64,000 nucleotides of DNA from Dehalococcoidia bacterium (GTDB taxonomy: Bacteria; Chloroflexota; Dehalococcoidia; Dehalococcoidales; Fen-1064), in contig DUFD01000019.1 in the NCBI GenBank assembly GCA_011171075.1, positions 1-64,000 of the forward strand, given 5' to 3'. Below the pieces are notes generated by a model. The model made no database searches, had not been told where the DNA came from, and worked only from the letters and a program-made list of their open reading frames with translations. Position 1 is the first letter of the stretch; every line of letters begins with the position of its first letter. The position numbers and the translations under genes were made by a program. Shown piece by piece: positions 37,760 through 46,243 of the stretch.

Positions 37760-38806
37760 TCAGCCCAGCTCGCTCTGGCCCAAAAGAAGTCTGGCTACAT
37801 TCCGCCATGAGTAAGGGGTAACCATTTCGCGGGTATTGCAGCCGTTTGTATGCATGGTCTGGGCCACTATCTCTGGCAGCTCCGAAGGTTCGTCGGCATA
37901 AAATAGACCCTCGCCATCATCGAACGCTGTTGGCAGGTCACCGTAACGCAGCGTTACCACGGGAAGGTTGCAAGCCATAGCCTCCAGTATAGAGAGCGGA
38001 GCCCCGATACATGCCTGTTCGGAGACCACAGGGAACACGTAGCAGTCAGCAAGCTGGTACAACTGCTCGATATTTGGCAGGTACTGGTCAAATACAGTAA
38101 TCCCCTGCTTCCGCAGTTCGTTTAGCAGGTGCTTATCTTGTCCGGGGAATGAGCTGCCAACAAGGATGACCTGAGCATCAAGTGTTCGATGAATGTGGAC
38201 CAGTGAATGAACATTCCTTTCTCTCTTTATGTGGCCCACGTGCAGTACCGTGTACTTTTCAGGCTCAAGTCCGTATTGGGTCCTCAGTTCGGCTTTTCTC
38301 TCCGGAGATACCGGCGTGAATTTGTCAAGGTCTACGCCACTTGGAATTAATTGGACATGACACCCTATGGAGATGAATTGCTTTGCCGTTTCATTGCGCT
38401 GGACGAAAACCACATCAGGTGTAAGGAAGCGGATAAGGCGCCGTGAGAGCCATCCGTAGTTACGGGGCTGAAGGGAAATCATGACCACCCTGGCTCGGGG
38501 CTGGTATAGCTTGAGCAACCAGCTGCGTATGAAGCTGAAGAGGGTTGCCGATGCTGAAGGCACATAGCAGATGAGTTCTGGATTTAAAGCACGGAGTTCT
38601 TCCCATAATCTGTAACTCAAGAATAGTCTATTCGCTCTGAAGTAGGCTATTTTAGAATTATTGATTCTGCGCCCGGGAAGCACGGAAATGCCGCGCACTG
38701 GGATCTCCGAAGGCCAGGCCTGGAGTAGTGAGTACGCAAAATTTTTGATCCCCTCATCCAGTGGCGGAGACATGTCCTCGGTGATAATGCAGACAGGTTG
38801 CTTCAT
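37760..38806 (-). CDS. Glycosyltransferase, GT4 family
   Basis: VLHVGHIKRERNVHSLV; SEQACIGAPLSILEAMACNLPVVTLRYGDLP. Confidence 0.87.
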   Translation of the reverse strand: MKQPVCIITEDMSPPLDEGIKNFAYSLLQAWPSEIPVRGISVLPGRRINNSKIAYFRANRLFLSYRLWEELRALNPELICYVPSASATLFSFIRSWLLKLYQPRARVVMISLQPRNYGWLSRRLIRFLTPDVVFVQRNETAKQFISIGCHVQLIPSGVDLDKFTPVSPERKAELRTQYGLEPEKYTVLHVGHIKRERNVHSLVHIHRTLDAQVILVGSSFPGQDKHLLNELRKQGITVFDQYLPNIEQLYQLADCYVFPVVSEQACIGAPLSILEAMACNLPVVTLRYGDLPTAFDDGEGLFYADEPSELPEIVAQTMHTNGCNTREMVTPYSWRNVARLLLGQSELG

Positions 38807-38825
38807 TGTTTTTATCCTATATTGT

Positions 38826-39803
38826 TCAGTAGATGTAACTCTCGCTAGGTTGCGAATTACGGTACCATTCGATGAAAAGAGGGATGCCCTGCTCTATTGC
38901 TATCTTGGGTTGGTAACCGAGGATAGTCTGGGCTTTGGATATGTCTGCAAACGTAACAGGCACGTCGCCGGGTTGCACAGGGAGATGCTTGATCTTCGCC
39001 TTTTTACCCAGTGACTCCTCGATGAGTTGGACCAGGTAGTCTAGTGATATCGGTCGTGAGTTACCCAGATTAAATATATCGAATTGGCATCCTTCATAGG
39101 TCAGGGCTGTCAGCAGACCATCCAGAAAGTCATTGATATGGGTATGGTCCCTGGTTGCCGAGCCATCACCGAAGAGCTGAATCTCCTCTCCAGAGTTTAA
39201 TTTTCTGGTAAATAGGGGAATGGCCATTCCCGGTCTCTGCCGTGGTCCGTATATGTTGAATGGGCGTATTATCACCATAGGTAGCTCATATAGATGGTGG
39301 TAGGTGTAGCAATATAGCTCGGCAGTCGCTTTCGAGGCAGCATAAGGAGACATCGGGGTGGCAATTTGCTGGTCCTCTTTGAATGGCACCCGTGTGCTAT
39401 TGCCGTACACCGATGAGGAAGAGGTAAATATGAACCTCTCTACCGACGTCAGGCGGCTTTCTTCGAGGAGGTTGATAGTACCTTGCACGTTGACCTCTTC
39501 GTAGAGCTGAGGCTGGATAATCGAAGGCCTTACCCCGGCCTTCGCTGCCAGATGAATGACATTATCGAAGGTGTATTTAGTGAAGAGGCCGTGTAACAGG
39601 GTACGGTCCCTGATGTCGCCCTCAATAAGAGTATAGTGCTCGTTGGAAGTGAGGTGCTGGATGTTGTCCCGTTTAATTTGTGGTTCATAGGAGTCGTCGA
39701 AGTTATCTAGTCCCACGACCTGATAGCCGAGGTCGAGCAAGCGTTCCCCGACGTGTGAACCTATGAAGCCAGCAGCCCCGGTGACCAGCACGGTTTGGCT
39801 CAT
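38826..39803 (-). CDS. NAD-dependent epimerase (UDP-glucuronate 4-epimerase-like)
   Basis: VLVTGAAGFIGSHVGERL, SSSSVYGN, PYAASK, RPFNIYGPRQRP. Confidence 0.9.
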   Translation of the reverse strand: MSQTVLVTGAAGFIGSHVGERLLDLGYQVVGLDNFDDSYEPQIKRDNIQHLTSNEHYTLIEGDIRDRTLLHGLFTKYTFDNVIHLAAKAGVRPSIIQPQLYEEVNVQGTINLLEESRLTSVERFIFTSSSSVYGNSTRVPFKEDQQIATPMSPYAASKATAELYCYTYHHLYELPMVIIRPFNIYGPRQRPGMAIPLFTRKLNSGEEIQLFGDGSATRDHTHINDFLDGLLTALTYEGCQFDIFNLGNSRPISLDYLVQLIEESLGKKAKIKHLPVQPGDVPVTFADISKAQTILGYQPKIAIEQGIPLFIEWYRNSQPSESYIY

Positions 39804-41074
39804 GCCGTCTCCTCTTCTTCCCCTTCCTCGCGTTTGGCAACATTAGAGGAAGGCATTCCTTTGGCCAGCCACTTGAAGTTCAGGGTAACCCAGGCAACAC
39901 CTACACCAAGTATGCTGCCAAGCAAGATAGCGTCTCTTCCCCGAATTCTATCTATCGACGGAACGGGTGAGGACGGTTTGCCGACAACGATATATTCTAA
40001 TGCAGTTGGTTCGTCACCGTTTCCAGTCAGGAGTGAAGTTATCCTATCGGTTAGCTCGGCGAGTTCACTAATAAGGTTATCGACCCTAGCTTCGGCGATC
40101 TGATAATCCAGGTTTTGGCCTGTATAATCGATATCACTCTGTGCTCTCAGGATGGCTAGCTCACTCTTAGCTTCAGCGAGGGCCTCACTGGTTCTCTCGA
40201 CTGATTTGACGGCGTCCACGTAATTCTCACTGCTGTCACCTGTCGCAATCAGCGTGGCCAGATTTTCTGCCTGGCGGCTGAGTTGTGTTTCTAAGGCCGT
40301 TACCTTAGCAGCCAAAGCAATGTATGTCGGGTCATTGTCTATACTGCTGGTGGCACTTTCTAGTGAGAGGTCTGCCAGCTCTTGTTCGGCTTCCAGGAGG
40401 ATTTGCATAACGTTATCTATGTCCTCTACAAGAAATTCGTACTCCTCGAGTCGCAATTTATCTTCTTCAGCAGCTAGGAAGCCTTTAAAGACGCTCGGAA
40501 CAAAACCAGTTAAATAAAGGGTTTCCTCCATGGTGGCGCCGATTGTCGTTATCTCTACTAATGGCACCTCGCTATTTGAGTTGTATCGTACCGATACCAT
40601 CTGGTCCAGTTCTTCAGCGGTGTGGGAATATTCGGGAGCGCTCTCCTCAAGCTCTTCGGCCAGAAAGTCTAAAAATGTGAAGGTATTTGCCTTGGCAGCA
40701 TAATACTCCGCTGTTCTCCGCAGGTCTGTCAGAGATGCGTAGGAAGAGCCGGGATTGACGATCTGGATTTGGACTGTACTCTCGAATGGCCCTTTATAAT
40801 CTCCCCACATCATGGGCGTAGTATCTTCCAACACTGTAGGTTCTGCAGAGTTGAGGGAAGGACTTATGAGATAGTAAACTAGTCCCCCAATGATTCCGAT
40901 AGCAAGCCCGATACATAGTACTATAACAGAGCGCCGACTAAAGAGCGGTACCATTCTTGGTGCAGATTCGCGACCCTTGTTCGCACTACCTATAGTTACC
41001 TCAGCTTTCTTGGGCCCACGTCCCGAGATTCCTCCTTGCCCATCCTTTTCAACCACCATTTCAATCACCCCCAC
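39800..41074 (-). CDS. Wzz/chain-length-determinant-like membrane protein
   Basis: Two TM segments flanking a long coiled coil; C-terminal basic/acidic tail. Confidence 0.7.
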   Translation of the reverse strand: MGVIEMVVEKDGQGGISGRGPKKAEVTIGSANKGRESAPRMVPLFSRRSVIVLCIGLAIGIIGGLVYYLISPSLNSAEPTVLEDTTPMMWGDYKGPFESTVQIQIVNPGSSYASLTDLRRTAEYYAAKANTFTFLDFLAEELEESAPEYSHTAEELDQMVSVRYNSNSEVPLVEITTIGATMEETLYLTGFVPSVFKGFLAAEEDKLRLEEYEFLVEDIDNVMQILLEAEQELADLSLESATSSIDNDPTYIALAAKVTALETQLSRQAENLATLIATGDSSENYVDAVKSVERTSEALAEAKSELAILRAQSDIDYTGQNLDYQIAEARVDNLISELAELTDRITSLLTGNGDEPTALEYIVVGKPSSPVPSIDRIRGRDAILLGSILGVGVAWVTLNFKWLAKGMPSSNVAKREEGEEEETA

Positions 41075-41108
41075 ACTTTATTACTTTCATTTGCTTTTTT
41101 AAGAAGAC

Positions 41109-42233
41109 TTAATCATCCACTGCCAGCTGTACTTTTGCCCCGGTGAATTCTTTGACACTATCACATATATAGTCCACTTCCTCGGTACTCAGTTCGGGAT
41201 ACATCGGAAGGGAGAGTATCTCACCGACCACTCTTTCCGTGACCGGTAGAGAATAATTCGCTCCACCGTAGTTATGCCAGGCTTCCTGCAGATGGATTGG
41301 GATAGGGTAGTGCATACCTGTGCCTATACCTTTGGTCTCCAGCCAGGCTCGCAGTTCGTTCCGGTAAGGTGTCCTAATCACGTAAAGATGGTAAACATGT
41401 TTAGCCCACGCCTTCTCCTGGGGTTTCGCTATCGATTCAGGCAGACCAGCATTGTAAGCCTGGGCTATGTTACGTCTGTTTTCTATCCACCCGTCAAGAT
41501 GGGGTAGTTTTACTTTCAGTATTGCAGCCTGAATCTCATCCAGGCGGTCGTTGACACCGAATGTGGAGTGATAGTACTTGGGTTCTTGACCGTGGTCTCG
41601 CAGTAAGCGACATTGCCTGGTAATCTCGGGGTCGGATGTCGTAATCATACCGGCCTCACCGTAGGCTCCTAGGTTCTTTGTGAAGTAGAAACTGAAGCAG
41701 CCGACATCACCGAGAGAGCCGGTTCGGCGTCCTTTGTACTCGGCACCGTGTGCTTGACAGGCGTCTTCGATAACCTTAATCTTGTACGCCCGGGCCAGTT
41801 CCAGAATCGGATCCATGTCTGCCGGCTGCCCGTAAAGGTGCACCGGGATAATGGCCCTGGTTCTGCTGGTGAACGCCTCCTCTAGCTGCGAAGGGTCCAT
41901 GTTATAGGTGTCCGGGTCTATATCGATAAAGATGGGTCGGGCACCTACAAGAGCTATAGCCTCTACTGTAGCAAAGAAGGTGTTGGAGACTGTGATGACC
42001 TCGTCGCCTGGTCCAATTCCGCAGGCGAGAAGCGCCAGATGCAGGGCGTCGGTTCCTGAGCCGACACCGATAGCGGACTCGGTGCCGCAGTACTTAGCAA
42101 ATCCCGACTCAAAAGCCTGGACATTCTTACCGAGGAACAACTGCATTCCCTCGAGAGCTTCGCCTATCTCGGCCAGTATCTCATCCTTGAGACCCTGATA
42201 CTGTTTCTTGAGGTCAACTAGTGGTATACGCAT
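41109..42233 (-). CDS. DegT/DnrJ/EryC1/StrS aminotransferase
   Basis: MRIPLVDLKKQYQGLKDEI; GVGSGTDALHLAL; EDACQAHGAEYKG; FSFYFTKNLGAYGEAGM. Confidence 0.93.
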   Translation of the reverse strand: MRIPLVDLKKQYQGLKDEILAEIGEALEGMQLFLGKNVQAFESGFAKYCGTESAIGVGSGTDALHLALLACGIGPGDEVITVSNTFFATVEAIALVGARPIFIDIDPDTYNMDPSQLEEAFTSRTRAIIPVHLYGQPADMDPILELARAYKIKVIEDACQAHGAEYKGRRTGSLGDVGCFSFYFTKNLGAYGEAGMITTSDPEITRQCRLLRDHGQEPKYYHSTFGVNDRLDEIQAAILKVKLPHLDGWIENRRNIAQAYNAGLPESIAKPQEKAWAKHVYHLYVIRTPYRNELRAWLETKGIGTGMHYPIPIHLQEAWHNYGGANYSLPVTERVVGEILSLPMYPELSTEEVDYICDSVKEFTGAKVQLAVDD

Positions 42234-42948
42234 CTTCTACTCCGTCTATAATATGTCTGTATGGTTTATCAATGAGACCGGTGGTACAGACAATGTCTCC
42301 TATACTGCACACGACTTGAGCCGGATTACCGTAGGCAACGGCCCCTGGTGGGATGTCCTTGGTAACCACACTTCCAGCCCCAATTACCGCATTTTCACCA
42401 ATGACTACGCGGGGGAGTACGGAGGTGTTAACGCCAATCTGGGCTCCCTTCTTAATACGTGGGCCCTCCATGCACTCTACTGCGTTAGGACAGCCGGGAT
42501 GTATGTCATTGGCCAGGGTAACACCGGGCGCGAGGAAGACATCGTCTTCGATGAGGGTAAACTGGGCCACATAGACCTTGTTGTGGATTTTAACGTTGTT
42601 CCCTATGCAGCACCCGTAGTCAATAACCGAGTTTCCCCATATACGAACACCATCTCCAATAATGTTCTGCTCCCTAATAATGACGTAGTGACCGGTCTCT
42701 AGGTTCCGTCCGATGGAGCTACCACTATAGATAATAGTGCCGCTGCGAATGCGGGCTTCCGGGCCGATGGTTAGGAGGTGGTCACCACCGCGGGCCGCTG
42801 GATAACCAAGGGTTACGCCATCGTCGATAATCGCCTTTTCTCCCAGGCGTACTGTGTTGCTGGTTTCTTCCTGTAGCATAGGTAGAAGGTTTTTGTCTCT
42901 CATTAACACCTCATTTTCAGCTAAGGTCAGCCGTGCTAGCCTTGGCAA
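42214..42948 (-). CDS. Left-handed beta-helix acyltransferase (WbpD-like)
   Basis: Hexapeptide repeats (IGAGSVVTKDIPPGAVAYGNPAQVV). Confidence 0.88.
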   Translation of the reverse strand: MPRLARLTLAENEVLMRDKNLLPMLQEETSNTVRLGEKAIIDDGVTLGYPAARGGDHLLTIGPEARIRSGTIIYSGSSIGRNLETGHYVIIREQNIIGDGVRIWGNSVIDYGCCIGNNVKIHNKVYVAQFTLIEDDVFLAPGVTLANDIHPGCPNAVECMEGPRIKKGAQIGVNTSVLPRVVIGENAVIGAGSVVTKDIPPGAVAYGNPAQVVCSIGDIVCTTGLIDKPYRHIIDGVEDAYTTS

Positions 42949-43969
42949 TTGTTGCGGTCCGGCTAAGCTTTATTCGCCCGCCCCCGTTTAATAGGGAGTT
43001 GTTGGCCGCTTCCAAGATGTTGGTGACCCTAAGTCCGGACCAACCATCGCTCCTTGGCGCCGTTCCATTTGCTATACACTGAATGAAGTGGCTGCATTCA
43101 AGTTTTAGTGGTTCGGCATTGGAGATAAAGGGGATAATGACGTCGCCATAGCGATAATTGGGTGGCCAGGCAGCGAAGCCATTATTGTTGCTGGCAGCAA
43201 GAGCAAGGCCTTTATCGTAGATGTGTATCTTCTCCGATTCAGACATGTCGTCATAGACGGCCATCTTTTTACTGCCGACAATCGTGAGTTCACGTATCTT
43301 CCGGGGATGGAGCCAGCTTACATGCACATTGCACATGGTTCCACTAGGGAACAATAACTCAATGTAGGCCATATCGCAGAGTTTGGAATTAACATGGTGT
43401 GTACCCCGGGCACTTACTTCAATAGGCTCTTCTCGCAGCAAAGCGAGGACGATACATATATCGTGTGGAGCTAAATCCCAGAGAACATTCGCATCGGGTC
43501 GGTATTGGCCTAAGTTAAGTCTGGCGGCATCAATGTTGTAGACTTCCCCCAGTTCTCCGTCCTGTACCAGTTGTCTCAGGAAGTCCACGGCGGGGTGATA
43601 CTCGTAGGTATGCCCTACCATCATTACTAGATTTCTTTTCTCGGCCAGTTCAATAAGCTCTAGGACTTCGCTGCTGCTGGTGCTGACTGGCTTCTCTATC
43701 AGGACGTGCTTGTCATGGAGTAATGCCTGCCTGGCTAGCTGATAGTGCGTGTCTACTGGTGTCGCTATCACCACCGCATCCATGCTGTCTTTGAGAAAGT
43801 CTTCGAAGTCGGCGACTGTCTTCACGTAGGGATACTGAGTCTGCACACGACGGAGCCTTTCTCCATCAAGGTCACACACTGTGGCTAACGTGGCATCTTC
43901 CAACTCGTGGAAATTTCTGATGTGCTTCGGACCCCAATAGCCACAGCCAACTACACCAATGCTTACCAT
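42917..43969 (-). CDS. Gfo/Idh/MocA family oxidoreductase
   Basis: VGVVGCGYWGPKHIRNF-type Rossmann start; EKPVSTSSSEVLELIELAEKRNLVMMVGHTYEYHPAV. Confidence 0.92.
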   Translation of the reverse strand: MVSIGVVGCGYWGPKHIRNFHELEDATLATVCDLDGERLRRVQTQYPYVKTVADFEDFLKDSMDAVVIATPVDTHYQLARQALLHDKHVLIEKPVSTSSSEVLELIELAEKRNLVMMVGHTYEYHPAVDFLRQLVQDGELGEVYNIDAARLNLGQYRPDANVLWDLAPHDICIVLALLREEPIEVSARGTHHVNSKLCDMAYIELLFPSGTMCNVHVSWLHPRKIRELTIVGSKKMAVYDDMSESEKIHIYDKGLALAASNNNGFAAWPPNYRYGDVIIPFISNAEPLKLECSHFIQCIANGTAPRSDGWSGLRVTNILEAANNSLLNGGGRIKLSRTATIAKASTADLS

Positions 43970-43988
43970 TTTAACCTCCCGTTCACTG

Positions 43989-44741
43989 CTAGCTACCGTC
44001 CCCCTTGAGGATGGTACGAACAGTTAGCAACATAATCTTGATATCGAGTAGGAGTGATTGCTTCTTGATATATTCCAGGTCGAGGTGAACCATTTCCTCG
44101 AATGTGACCTTCTTACGTTCAGTTACCTGCCATAATCCGGTTAAGCCGGGTGTTGCCTGAAACCTTTTCCAATGGCGGTCTTGGTACATCGATACTGCAA
44201 AAGGGATGTCAGGACGAGGACCCACTAAAGACATGTCCCCTTTAAGGATATTAATGAACTGGGGAAGCTCATCGAGGTTGGTTTTCCGTAGGAGACCACC
44301 AAATCTTGTGACACGCGGGTCTTTGATAAGCTCATAGATGTCCTCACCGTTTTCACTTAATTGGCCGGAGGCATTCCGTTGTATATAGTCCTGCAAGTAT
44401 AATTTATATTTAGTATCGTCATGATTGATGTACATACTGCGGAATTTGTAAAGGACAAATTTGCGTCCGTCTTTGCCTATTCGCTCCTGACGGAGTAAAG
44501 GGCTCCCTGGCGAATCAAGCCTGATGCCAAACGCGATGAGTACCATGACAGGGGATAAGACCATCAGTACCAGAAATGCCAGCAGGCGGTCGATGCCCCC
44601 TTTCCATAACTGGTATGTGGTCAGACGACTAATTCGCTTTCTATTTTGCGAGGATTTCAGGTGCATAAGGTCCTTCTCGTTTGGGGCAGTAGCTGTGGTA
44701 TATGCCCTGTGTTCTTGTTGTATTTCGCTCTGTTTTTGCAT
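43989..44741 (-). CDS. Initiating sugar transferase (undecaprenyl-phosphate sugar phosphotransferase family)
   Basis: PLLRQERIGKDGRKFVLYKFRSM; LRKTNLDELPQFINILKGDMSLVGPRPD; PGLTGLWQV. Confidence 0.93.
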   Translation of the reverse strand: MQKQSEIQQEHRAYTTATAPNEKDLMHLKSSQNRKRISRLTTYQLWKGGIDRLLAFLVLMVLSPVMVLIAFGIRLDSPGSPLLRQERIGKDGRKFVLYKFRSMYINHDDTKYKLYLQDYIQRNASGQLSENGEDIYELIKDPRVTRFGGLLRKTNLDELPQFINILKGDMSLVGPRPDIPFAVSMYQDRHWKRFQATPGLTGLWQVTERKKVTFEEMVHLDLEYIKKQSLLLDIKIMLLTVRTILKGDGS

Positions 44742-44773
44742 TACCCTTACTCAGCTTCTACCGCCACTTCTCA

Positions 44774-44832
44774 ATCCTAGCCTCTACTGGTTAGGAACAG
44801 GTGTAACGCAGGTTAGTACTAGGTTAGAATCC
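44774..44832 (-). promoter_or_regulatory. Candidate PhoB/OmpR-type promoter, array 1: four 11-bp direct repeats + -10
   Basis: + strand GGTTAGGAACA (44789) GGTGTAACGCA (44800) GGTTAGTACTA (44811) GGTTAGAATCC (44822); on - strand 9 nt downstream TAGGAT (44779-44774); gene starts at 44741. Confidence 0.7.
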
Positions 44833-44878
44833 TCTTTCATTCTAAAACTCATCAAAATTACTCTTAGCCTACAGCAGG

Positions 44879-46228
44879 TTACATCGCCTGAGTGCCATCG
44901 AGTGCAATACCCTCCAGTTGTTTAGCCTTTGTAGCACGATGCCCCATGCCATCGTAGATGAATCCGGCCTGAGCCATCTCCTCCGGGTCGTATAAATTTC
45001 GCCCATCGATAATGATAGGCTTGTTCATCAGAGAAGCTATCTTTTTCATGTCAAGCTCTTTGAACTCATCCCACTCTGTGACCAGTATCAGGGCGTCACT
45101 TCCCGCGGCCACTTCATACGCGTCGGCGCAATAGGTCACGTTAGGAAAAACCTCAGCTGTTGTTCGCATGGCGAGTGGGTCGTAGGCCTTGACTTGGCAA
45201 CCGTGCTTTTTAAGCAGGTCGATGACCAGCAGTGAACGCGCCTCACGCATATCGTCTGAATTCGGTTTGAAAGACAGCCCGAGAATACCGATGGTCATGC
45301 CTTCTAGTGAGCCGAGTAGTTGATGAAGCTTCTGCATCACCACGTATGGCTGGCTCTCATTTGTCTGCTGGGCAGCTCGAATCAGTGGCATAGGAACTCC
45401 ACGGCTTTTACCCATGTGTATAAGCCCCTTCACGTCCTTGGGCAGGCAGCTGCCGCCCCAACCCAGACCGGCATTAAGGTAACTGCTGCCGAACCGGGGG
45501 TCCATCCCCATTATTCTGGAAACTTGGACGACATCAACATCGTATTCATCGCATAGCAGGGCAATCTCATTTATGAAACTTATCCTGGTGGCGAGAAAGG
45601 CATTCGAGGCGTACTTTGACATCTCGGCGGTTCTGTTGTCGCACTTTATTATCGGAGCGTCCAGCGGTTCATATAACGCCGCTACCGCATCGGCAGCGTT
45701 CTGGTCAGACGCACCCACAACAACACGGTCGGGATGCATAAAATCGAAAATGGCCATGCCTTCTCGCAGGAATTCGGGATTGGATACTACCGGGAAGCGG
45801 TGGCCGTTGTGACCGCTGCGAGCAAGTATCCCCGCCACGATATCGGCAGTGCCCACCGGTACCGTACTCTTAAGAACGATAACCATCGGCCGGTTAGCAG
45901 CTTCAGCGATACTCTTCGTTGCTGAGCGTACCCATTTCAGGTCGGGTTTACCGTTGCCAGTAGCCGGTGTCCATACAGTGATAAAAATGAATTCGCTATC
46001 CGCCAGTCCTTGAGCATAATCGCTGGTAACACTCAATCTGCCGGCTTCCCAGTTACGCTGCCAGAGCTCTGGCAGGTCTTTCTCAGAAAGGGGAATGATG
46101 CCTTGCTTCAGGCAATTGACTTTCTCCGGATTCATCTCTATCAGATTCACTCTGTGGCTGAGCTCGGCGAAGCATACGGCTGTCACCAAGCCGACGTATC
46201 CCGCTCCAATAATGCTGATGTTACTCAT
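44879..46228 (-). CDS. UDP-glucose/GDP-mannose dehydrogenase family
   Basis: SIIGAGYVGLVTAVCFAEL; LGWGGSCLPKDVKGL; LGLSFKPNSDDMREA. Confidence 0.93.
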   Translation of the reverse strand: MSNISIIGAGYVGLVTAVCFAELSHRVNLIEMNPEKVNCLKQGIIPLSEKDLPELWQRNWEAGRLSVTSDYAQGLADSEFIFITVWTPATGNGKPDLKWVRSATKSIAEAANRPMVIVLKSTVPVGTADIVAGILARSGHNGHRFPVVSNPEFLREGMAIFDFMHPDRVVVGASDQNAADAVAALYEPLDAPIIKCDNRTAEMSKYASNAFLATRISFINEIALLCDEYDVDVVQVSRIMGMDPRFGSSYLNAGLGWGGSCLPKDVKGLIHMGKSRGVPMPLIRAAQQTNESQPYVVMQKLHQLLGSLEGMTIGILGLSFKPNSDDMREARSLLVIDLLKKHGCQVKAYDPLAMRTTAEVFPNVTYCADAYEVAAGSDALILVTEWDEFKELDMKKIASLMNKPIIIDGRNLYDPEEMAQAGFIYDGMGHRATKAKQLEGIALDGTQAM

Positions 46229-46243
46229 GATGTCGTCTCCTCT

